A stretch of 64,000 bases of DNA from JBBKWG01 sp037968835. Lineage in GTDB: Bacteria > Pseudomonadota > Alphaproteobacteria > Rhodobacterales > Rhodobacteraceae. A program made the translations under genes and the position numbers. Positions 9,382 to 16,331 of the stretch are shown piece by piece (the first letter of the stretch is position 1; every line of letters starts with the position of its first letter). The notes beneath the pieces are model-generated. The model was given only the letters and a program-made list of their open reading frames with translations, was not told where the DNA came from and did not search any database. The stretch lies in the NCBI GenBank assembly GCA_037968835.1, contig JBBKWG010000106.1:1-64000 (forward strand), given 5' to 3'.

Positions 9382-11436
9382 ATGGCGACGACATCGGGCG
9401 GGCGCATTGCAGGCGTCGATGTCGGCGGCACGTTCACGGATCTGATAGCACTCGACCCCGATGGACAGGTTCGACTCGCCAAGGTTCCAAGCACACCCGA
9501 AAATCAGGCGTTCGGCGTCATGTCGGCGCTTGCGGCGGGACATTGCGTGCTGCCCGATCTTGACCTCATCGTTCACGGCACTACGACCACGACCAACGCG
9601 GTTCTTGAGCGCAAGCTGAGCCGGACCGGGCTGATAACGACCGCAGGATTTCGCGACATCCTGGAACTTGGTCGGCGCACCCGTCCTTCGGCTTATGGAA
9701 TGAAAGGTGAATTCACGCCGATCATCCCGCGCGATCTGCGGCTGGAGGTTCCCGAGCGGATGGACGCCAGCGGAGAGGTCGTGATCCCGCTCGATGATGA
9801 TGCCGTGCGCGAGGCGGCGGAAAGGCTTCGCGATGCCGGGTGCGAGGCCCTCGTCATTCACTTCCTTCACGCCTATGCCAATCCCACTCACGAGCAGCGC
9901 GCTGCCGAAATCGTTGCGCCCTTCTTTCCCGATGGGCATATCACCATGGGGCACGCGCTGTTGTCCGAAAGCCGCGAATTCGAGCGGGGCGTGACGGCTG
10001 CGGTCAATGCCAGCGTCCAGCCTATTCTTGCGCGTTATATCAGGCGCTTGCGGGCCGATCTGAATGACGCTGGCTATCGCGGCGACGTTCTGGTGATGAA
10101 TGGCAACGGGGGGATGGTGTCGTCGTCCCGCGTCGCCGAGGAGGCTGCCAAAACCGTCATGTCCGGCCCGGCTTCAGGGGTCATGGCAGCTGCGTTTGTC
10201 GGTCGTCAAAGCGGACACCGCGACCTGATTACATACGATATGGGCGGCACCTCGACGGATGTGGCGCTGATCCGCGACGCCCGGCCCTCGGTCTCTAACG
10301 AAATCGAGATCGAATATGCAATGCCGATCCACGTTCCGATGGTCGATGTTCGCACCGTCGGTGCAGGCGGCGGTTCGATCGCACGCGTCAATGCGGCCGG
10401 ATTGCTCGAAGTCGGACCCCAAAGCGCCGGGGCCGATCCGGGACCGATTTGCTATGGTCGTGGTGGGCGCGAGCCGACGATTTCGGATGCGAACCTGCTG
10501 CTTGGCAAACTCGATCCGTCCAAACTGGCCGTCGCTGGCGGAATTGCGATTGCAGACGTGGAACGGATATTCGCCGCGACAATCGGCGATCCGCTTGGCT
10601 TGTCGGCCATCGAAGCGGCGCGTGCTGTTATTACAGTCGCGAACATCAAGATGGCCGGCGCAATCCGAATGGTATCGGTCTCGCTGGGTGCCGACCCGCG
10701 TGATTTCTCTCTGTTCGCCTTCGGGGGTGCCGGGCCGCTGCACGCAACGGCACTGGCGCGGGAGCTTTCCATCCCCCGCGTCCTCGTCCCTGCCCGCCCC
10801 GGTCTGACCAACGCCATCGGGTGCGTGACGGCCGATTTGCGGCATGATTTCGTGCGCACGATCAATAGGCCGCTCGATGCTCTGGGTGACGGCAGCCTCG
10901 CCGCGATATTCGAGGAACAGGGCGACCGGGGCCGTGCCATGGTTGATGCCGAGCACATAGCTCTTGATCGCATCGAAACGCATTTGAGCGTCGACATGCA
11001 GTATGTCGGGCAGACGCATCTTCTGCGGGTCGAAATAGCAGACGCTGCAATCAGCGCCGAAGCACTCCGCTCGTTATTCGAAAAGGTCTATTTCGCGCGA
11101 TTTCGCGTTTCACTGGAGGGCATCCGGGTCAGCGTGGTGAACGTCAACTGCTCGGTCGTCGGAGTCCGTCCACCGCTCGACATCACCGCGCTGATTGATC
11201 CCGCTGGGCGAAAAGCGACGCTTGAGGACGCTATGACGGGCACGCGCACCGTGGTATTCGACGAACCGATTTTCGACACACCGATTTACTGGCGGGATTA
11301 TCTGCCGCTGGACGCCAGGCTTCAGGGGCCAGCGGTGATTGAACAGATGGATACCACGATCCTTGTCGAACCGGGGTGCACGGCCATCGGCGATCGGTCT
11401 GGAAATATCATGATCGAGGTGGGGAATGGCGCTTGA
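9382..11436 (+). CDS. hyuA: Hydantoinase/oxoprolinase family subunit A (HyuA)
   Basis: 684 aa. The N-terminal GVDVGGTFTDLIALD and the later VHGTTTTTNAVLERK and YDMGGTSTDVALI are ASKHA-type ATP-binding motifs of the HyuA/oxoprolinase family. These enzymes couple ATP hydrolysis to opening of lactam or imide rings (N-methylhydantoin, 5-oxoproline, caprolactam), or to carboxylation in acetone carboxylase. ATG 9382 was chosen because the N-terminus then matches the family; the frame extends upstream only into the intergenic region. Its last bases overlap hyuB by 11 nt, so the two subunits are coupled. Confidence 0.9.
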   Translation: MATTSGGRIAGVDVGGTFTDLIALDPDGQVRLAKVPSTPENQAFGVMSALAAGHCVLPDLDLIVHGTTTTTNAVLERKLSRTGLITTAGFRDILELGRRTRPSAYGMKGEFTPIIPRDLRLEVPERMDASGEVVIPLDDDAVREAAERLRDAGCEALVIHFLHAYANPTHEQRAAEIVAPFFPDGHITMGHALLSESREFERGVTAAVNASVQPILARYIRRLRADLNDAGYRGDVLVMNGNGGMVSSSRVAEEAAKTVMSGPASGVMAAAFVGRQSGHRDLITYDMGGTSTDVALIRDARPSVSNEIEIEYAMPIHVPMVDVRTVGAGGGSIARVNAAGLLEVGPQSAGADPGPICYGRGGREPTISDANLLLGKLDPSKLAVAGGIAIADVERIFAATIGDPLGLSAIEAARAVITVANIKMAGAIRMVSVSLGADPRDFSLFAFGGAGPLHATALARELSIPRVLVPARPGLTNAIGCVTADLRHDFVRTINRPLDALGDGSLAAIFEEQGDRGRAMVDAEHIALDRIETHLSVDMQYVGQTHLLRVEIADAAISAEALRSLFEKVYFARFRVSLEGIRVSVVNVNCSVVGVRPPLDITALIDPAGRKATLEDAMTGTRTVVFDEPIFDTPIYWRDYLPLDARLQGPAVIEQMDTTILVEPGCTAIGDRSGNIMIEVGNGA

Positions 11437-13180
11437 TCCGATAACCCTTTCCGTCATTCAGGCCGGACTACAGCAGGTTTGCGACGAAATGGACCTGACG
11501 TTCTCGCGCGCCGCGTTCTCTCCTGTCATTGCCGAGGCCAACGACAGGTCGGACGGAATTTATGCAGCGGATGACGGCTCGCTGATCGCTCAGGGCGCGG
11601 GCGGCTTGCCGGTGTTTGTCGGGACCATGCAATATTCGACCCGCTGCCTGATCGAAATGATCGCGGATGGCCGCGTTGCCGCACCGCGCCCCGGCGACAT
11701 CTACATCGTCAACGATCCGTATCTTGGCGGAACCCATCTGATGGATGTCCGGTTCGCGCGACCATTCTACCGGGACGGACGGATTTTCTGCTGGCTGTCC
11801 AACACCGGCCACTGGCCCGATACAGGCGGCGCGGTTCCCGGCGGATTCTCGGCTTCAGCCACCGCTGTCGAACAGGAGGGGCTTCGATTGCCGCCGGTTC
11901 GATTGTTCAAGGAAGGCGTACTGGACACCGAGATCTATTCGATCATCTGCTCCAACATCCGGGTTGCCGATCAGCGGATCGGGGACGTCAAGGCGCAGGC
12001 GGCAGCGTTGCTTGTCGGCGAGGAGCGGCTCGACGCTTTGCTCGACCGCTATGGCGACGCGGTTGTGTCGGAAGCAATCGGGGAACTGCGCGTGCGCGCG
12101 TGCGATCAGATGCGCAGTTTCATCGCCGCCACACCGGACGGCGAATACGAGAGCGTTGCATGGATCGACAGCGATGGTGTGGTCAACGAGCCTTTGGCAA
12201 TACGTCTGAGAGTGACAATCGCCGACGAAACGGTCGTCTTTGATTTCTCGGGCTCTAGTCCGCCCTGCCGGGGTCCGATGAACTCTGTCAGGGCAACGAC
12301 GCTATCGTCGGTATATCTAGCGGTCCGCCACATCTTTCCAGAGGTTCCGATCAGCGCCGGGGCATTCGATCCCCTTCAGATCGTCGGCATCAAGAATACG
12401 TTTCTCGACGCAGAATATCCGCGCCCGGTGTCGGGGTGTGCGGCCGAGGTATCGCAGCGGATCGCGGAAGCTGTTTTTGCCGCACTGGTGCAGGCGCTGC
12501 CGGACCGGGTGACTGCGGCCCCCGCCGGGACAAGCGGGAATTTCGCACTTGGCGGACATGACCCCGCGCGCGGCCGGGATTTCGTGATGTATCAGCTATC
12601 TGGCGGCGGCTACGGCGGCAATTCCGACCATGACGGGCTGACCAACGGATGTTCGACGATCGGCATTTCCAAGGCCCCTCCCGTCGAAATCATGGAACAG
12701 GCGTTTCCGGTCCTCTACCACCGCTACGCCTTGCGCGAAGGGTCCGGCGGCGCGGGGCGACACCGGGGTGGGTTTGGGCTCGACTATGAACTGGAAATTC
12801 GCCGGGGAACCGCGCAGGCGAGCTTCGTAATGGATCATGGGCGTTTCGGTCCGCAGGGCGCCCTTGGCGGCATGGACGGGGCGAAGAACGAAGTCACTGT
12901 CTGGCAGGACGGCGCGTCGTATGTCCCGGTTCATCTGTCCAAAGAGCAAGACATTCCGCTGCGCGCCGGCGACCGGGTTCGGGTCCGAACGCCTGGCGGC
13001 GGTGGCTACGGCGATCCAATGACGCGGTTACCCGACGCCGTCGCAGAGGATGTCAGACTCGGGCGGTACACGCGGGATGAAGCTAAACGGTTGTTCGGGG
13101 TCGTCATCGGCGAGGATTTGGGCGTCGACAAGAACGCCACCGAAATCCTCCGAAAGCAGATCGCCAGTTCGGGTCCCTAG
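11426..13180 (+). CDS. hyuB: Hydantoinase/oxoprolinase family subunit B (HyuB)
   Basis: 584 aa. The family signature NDPYLGGTHLMD is at about 92-103, followed by LSNTGHWPDTGGAVPGG, and the C-terminal VRTPGGGGYGDP is also conserved. It is the second subunit of the ATP-dependent amidohydrolase with HyuA. The ribosome-binding site GAGGTGGGG lies within the hyuA end. Next to a ring hydroxylase and a putative ring reductase on the other strand, its likely role is opening the saturated lactam ring produced by those enzymes. That pathway role is inference. Confidence 0.9.
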   Translation: MALDPITLSVIQAGLQQVCDEMDLTFSRAAFSPVIAEANDRSDGIYAADDGSLIAQGAGGLPVFVGTMQYSTRCLIEMIADGRVAAPRPGDIYIVNDPYLGGTHLMDVRFARPFYRDGRIFCWLSNTGHWPDTGGAVPGGFSASATAVEQEGLRLPPVRLFKEGVLDTEIYSIICSNIRVADQRIGDVKAQAAALLVGEERLDALLDRYGDAVVSEAIGELRVRACDQMRSFIAATPDGEYESVAWIDSDGVVNEPLAIRLRVTIADETVVFDFSGSSPPCRGPMNSVRATTLSSVYLAVRHIFPEVPISAGAFDPLQIVGIKNTFLDAEYPRPVSGCAAEVSQRIAEAVFAALVQALPDRVTAAPAGTSGNFALGGHDPARGRDFVMYQLSGGGYGGNSDHDGLTNGCSTIGISKAPPVEIMEQAFPVLYHRYALREGSGGAGRHRGGFGLDYELEIRRGTAQASFVMDHGRFGPQGALGGMDGAKNEVTVWQDGASYVPVHLSKEQDIPLRAGDRVRVRTPGGGGYGDPMTRLPDAVAEDVRLGRYTRDEAKRLFGVVIGEDLGVDKNATEILRKQIASSGP

Positions 13181-13303
13181 TCAGACCACCATGCAGAATG
13201 CTGCCGCGCAGATTTCGCCGCCGGCGGTTGGTGTGGCCATCAGGACAAGAACGAGCGCTCCGAGCATCGTCGCCGCAAGAAATAAAAGTCTATTTTCCAG
13301 CAT
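13181..13303 (-). CDS. Possible 40-aa hydrophobic small protein
   Basis: ATG 13303 is preceded by GGGAGA at 5-nt spacing. The 40-residue product begins MLENRLLFLAATMLGALVLV, reads like one membrane segment or signal, and ends in a Cys-containing tail (EICAAAFCMVV). The stop abuts the hyuB stop on the opposite strand. It lies downstream of the winged-helix regulator on the same strand, 91 bp away from that gene's stop. No homologue is recognised. The case rests on the ribosome-binding site and hydrophobic pattern only. Confidence 0.4.
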   Translation of the reverse strand: MLENRLLFLAATMLGALVLVLMATPTAGGEICAAAFCMVV

Positions 13304-13394
13304 CGTAGTCTCCCAATCATCTAAAATTGGACCGGTCAGTTGGAAATTCGCTGGCCGAAACGTAAAAAATCAATCCTTACCGCGGCTAAGGGGT

Positions 13395-15002
13395 TCAGCC
13401 ACTCAGCGCCATCAATTTGTCGCCGTCCAGCAACCCGCTCCAGCGAAGGGGTGAAATCGGGTAATGTGCATCGTTTGCCATGCGCTCAAACGAGAAATCA
13501 GGCTCCAACTTGCGCAAACGATTGGCGACGCGCACCGCGGCCTCGGGCCGGTCGGCGGAGGCGTAAAGCGCCGTCAGATAACGCAGGGGCGGGCGGAAAT
13601 CGGGCGACATCGCGTGCGCGGCCTCGGCCAGTTTCAGGGCTTCTTCTCCCCTGCCCGTCAGAGCCGCTGTCAGGCAGCGTCCCATGTCCCACCAGAACCC
13701 AAAGGGCGACCCGACGCTGATGCGCTGTGCCCGCACCGCAAGGGCGTGCGCTTCGCTGAGTTGGCCGGCATAAAGTTTCGCTGTTGAAAGGCTGTCCCAC
13801 GCCAGAGGATTCGCAGGGTTCAGGTTGACAGAACGGCGCGCGAGTTCATTGCAGGCGCTGACATCGTCATCCAGAACCAGTCGAGTATTGGCGACGGTAG
13901 CCAGAACCATCGAGTTCAGAGGTTCCAGTTCCATTGCATGTTTACAGAATGCCCGCGCTTCCTCGTCAAGTCCGTCCGAGCGGTCGGGGTGGCGTTCCAC
14001 TTCCTGAATGACACGCAATTGCGCCCGCCAAGCGAGTGCCAGCGCGCGCGGCGAAAGATCGAAAGCTTGCTCCAGCATCTTGTCGGCTTCCGACAAGGCA
14101 TCCGGGCGCATCTGGAAAATCCGTCGCACCGCCAGCCTGATCAGAAGGTTGGCATCCCTGACGTCGGCAGTGTCTTCGACGCGGATTGTCAACGCGTCGG
14201 CAAGCGCGTCGATCAACTGGTTGCCAAGGGAGACGACCTCCAGATCCTCGACCGGTGGCGCGCCATGCAATTGCGTGGATGTCATTCCCGCCCAGATCAA
14301 CTCTGTCGACGCGCCCTGGTTAATTCTCGCGCGCAGTCCGACACGCGCCCTGTCGACGGTGTATGCCTGCACCTCGACGCGGAACGCGTCTTTGGGATGG
14401 CTGGCAGCATCGCCAACGCGCACATCGACGGTCAGGGTTTCACGCAAACTGCGCACCACACAGTCGACAAAGATGTCCTCGATCAACTGAAGATGGTTCT
14501 TGTCCTGGCTTTTAGTCACGAAGATGATCGTCGGTCGCTCGGGCCGACGCGAGGTATTCGCGAGCAAGACGCTCGGCATCGCCAAATCGGCCTTGAACCG
14601 CTCTCTTGAAAGCCAGTCCGGCAATTCGTGATCGCCGTCAATCAGCGCAATGCCTTCGAGGAACTCTTCGTTCTCCCCGGCCGGAACCAGAAGCAGGGCA
14701 TCCAGAACAAGTTTTACGCTGCGCCTGTCGGCGTCCAGGAGCGTCCCGAATTCACCAAGCGCGCGGCGGATTTCACTCAACGCTTGCCTCAGACTGACCG
14801 CGGATTTTTCACGCGGGCGATCCGGCCAGAGTTTGTTCTGAAGCCAAAGCCGACCCCGACTGCCGGTCTCGCTGGTCGCAAGAAGCGCCAGAATCGCCTG
14901 AGACTTCGCACTATTTGGCGCAAGATCCTTGCCATCGGGGGATTCAAAGCGAAACCTTCCAAAGAGAGACATTTCTGGCAGCTTGCGCCCGGTCGCCGTC
15001 AT
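13395..15002 (-). CDS. Transcriptional regulator: SARP/BTAD-type winged helix plus TPR-like repeats
   Basis: 535 aa from ATG 15002, with AAGGAG ten bases upstream. Residues about 10-100 show the winged-helix pattern of SARP/CadC-like regulators (NSAKSQAILALLATSE, then LWPDRPREKSAVSLRQALSE). The middle (about 140-270) resembles the domain that in related regulators holds an adenylate-cyclase-like or TolB-like segment. The C-terminal 240 residues are helical repeats in TPR style (ALALAWRAQLRVI, NPANPLAWDSLSTAKLYAGQ). No membrane helix is seen, so it is a cytoplasmic one-component regulator. It is divergent from the PAP2-subtilase operon, which it probably controls through the palindrome at 15108-15130. 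Confidence 0.75.
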   Translation of the reverse strand: MTATGRKLPEMSLFGRFRFESPDGKDLAPNSAKSQAILALLATSETGSRGRLWLQNKLWPDRPREKSAVSLRQALSEIRRALGEFGTLLDADRRSVKLVLDALLLVPAGENEEFLEGIALIDGDHELPDWLSRERFKADLAMPSVLLANTSRRPERPTIIFVTKSQDKNHLQLIEDIFVDCVVRSLRETLTVDVRVGDAASHPKDAFRVEVQAYTVDRARVGLRARINQGASTELIWAGMTSTQLHGAPPVEDLEVVSLGNQLIDALADALTIRVEDTADVRDANLLIRLAVRRIFQMRPDALSEADKMLEQAFDLSPRALALAWRAQLRVIQEVERHPDRSDGLDEEARAFCKHAMELEPLNSMVLATVANTRLVLDDDVSACNELARRSVNLNPANPLAWDSLSTAKLYAGQLSEAHALAVRAQRISVGSPFGFWWDMGRCLTAALTGRGEEALKLAEAAHAMSPDFRPPLRYLTALYASADRPEAAVRVANRLRKLEPDFSFERMANDAHYPISPLRWSGLLDGDKLMALSG

Positions 15003-15107
15003 CGCCTTTACGCTCCTTGTCTTCCCGGCCAAGCGGAAATATCTCGCTTAACCCAAGGTTAATTTGACCACGATTTGGTAACAGATTCAAGAAATTCACA
15101 AACCGGA

Positions 15108-15130
15108 TCACGAAATCGGCCCTTTCGTGA
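15108..15130. promoter_or_regulatory. Perfect inverted repeat, candidate operator
   Basis: TCACGAAA at 15108-15115 and TTTCGTGA at 15123-15130 form 8-bp perfect arms separated by 7 bp. It lies in the 222-bp gap between the divergent regulator (start 15002) and the PAP2 gene (start 15225). A near-copy of the left arm (TTCACAAA) is 13 bp upstream. There is no T-run after the repeat, so a protein-binding site is more likely than a terminator. Confidence 0.5.
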
Positions 15131-15224
15131 ATACAACGTGAAAATCCATGGCCCACAGGTGAGCGGTGTTGAACAGCGCAAACCTTTAGTCTTTCCTGAC
15201 TTGGAAATAATCGGGGGATTGCGA

Positions 15225-16331
15225 ATGTCCGAATACGGAAAAGGCCAAGGCAAAGGTCAGGGAAAGGGTCAGGGCAAGGGTCAGGGCAAGGGTCAGGGGA
15301 AAGGCCAGGGCAAGGGCCAAGGCAAAGGTCAGGGCACCGATCACGCCGGTGGCGAGGCTTCTGGTTCGCTTAGCTCGGCTCTCATCACCAGCCACGACGG
15401 CATCGTCGGATATTGGGATGGAATGCCATTGCGCCGACCAGCCCCGCTTGGCCGGTCGGATACTGATCTCAGCTACCTTTCGGGCGAAATCCGGGGCGAT
15501 TTGCTGGATTCGATCCTGACACCGAACCTTACGATGTCGGGACAAGACGGCACCGCCACAATCTCGGCTCGCGGCAATCTGCTTCTCACACTCAACCGAC
15601 CGGCTTCCGCAGTATTTCGTCACCAACTTCCTATGGTGCGCGCATATTCCGATCTTCGCGACGATCGCATTCTCGAGATACTCCACCAGACCGAAGACCT
15701 GCTGTCGTTCTTCGGTGCGCTTGCCTATCTCAGCCCCGAACGGTGCGGCAGAACGCTTGAGGTTATGGCGGCGGCGGTCCGGCTTGCGGTCCATGTCGAA
15801 ATGCCCCTCAAGCATTTTTGCCGCTCCCCGCGACCAATCGACTATGCCACCCAAATTCAGCCGATCGTCCAGACGCCGGATCACTCCAGCTTCCCTTCCG
15901 GGCACGCCATCGAAGTTTTCGCGGCGGCCACCGTGATGACGCGCCTGTTGACGGGAAAGGGTCCCAAAGCCGCGCTTACCGGCAGCGATCGGACTGCCGC
16001 GATGCCCTTCAAACTTGCCCATCGGATTGCGACGAACCGCAGCATCGCGGGCGTTCATTTCCCGGTCGATTCCGCCGCAGGGGCAGTTGTCGGCTGTCTT
16101 GTTGGCGAAACGGTCTATCAGATTGCGACCGGGACGGACGAGATGGATTGGCCGGCGCCACGGGATCTGACGTTCGATTTGAGCGACGACGAGGCCGCGG
16201 CTTTCGACCTTACGCTCGTCTGGTTGCGTGACACGTTGGGCGATGATGCGACTGAAACGGAACCTGGCGACAATATTCTGGGAGCATTGTGGAAAAAAGC
16301 CGCCGAGGAATGGACGGAAGCCGCGGCATGA
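15225..16331 (+). CDS. PAP2/vanadium-haloperoxidase-fold protein with N-terminal GKGQ repeats
   Basis: 368 aa; ATG 15225 has GGGGGA upstream. Residues 5-36 are eight perfect GKGQ tetrapeptides. The C-terminal half has the full acid phosphatase/haloperoxidase signature: KHFCRSPRP (K196, R203), PSGH (S225-H227) and RSIAGVHFPVD (R272, H278, D282). This fold binds phosphate or vanadate and is used by lipid phosphatases and by vanadium-dependent haloperoxidases. No signal peptide or clear membrane helices are seen, which favours a soluble haloperoxidase-like protein over a PAP2 lipid phosphatase. Its stop overlaps the protease start (ATGA). Confidence 0.82.
   Translation: MSEYGKGQGKGQGKGQGKGQGKGQGKGQGKGQGKGQGTDHAGGEASGSLSSALITSHDGIVGYWDGMPLRRPAPLGRSDTDLSYLSGEIRGDLLDSILTPNLTMSGQDGTATISARGNLLLTLNRPASAVFRHQLPMVRAYSDLRDDRILEILHQTEDLLSFFGALAYLSPERCGRTLEVMAAAVRLAVHVEMPLKHFCRSPRPIDYATQIQPIVQTPDHSSFPSGHAIEVFAAATVMTRLLTGKGPKAALTGSDRTAAMPFKLAHRIATNRSIAGVHFPVDSAAGAVVGCLVGETVYQIATGTDEMDWPAPRDLTFDLSDDEAAAFDLTLVWLRDTLGDDATETEPGDNILGALWKKAAEEWTEAAA
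15237..15332 (+). repeat. Eight tandem 12-bp units encoding GKGQ
   Basis: Eight consecutive 12-bp units of the form GGN-AAR-GGY-CAR, all in frame, near the start of the PAP2/haloperoxidase gene. Third positions vary (GGA/GGC/GGG, AAA/AAG, CAA/CAG), so selection appears to hold the peptide, though slippage may still change copy number. The encoded stretch is flexible and strongly basic. Confidence 0.95.

Noticed and set aside
14928..15060. A second start for the regulator at TTG 15032
   Set aside because: ATG 15002 has AAGGAG at acceptable spacing; the extra ten residues from TTG show no family similarity.
15237..15332. Regular short repeats suggestive of a CRISPR array
   Set aside because: Units are 12 bp, contiguous without spacers, and translate in frame to GKGQ; they are coding repeats.
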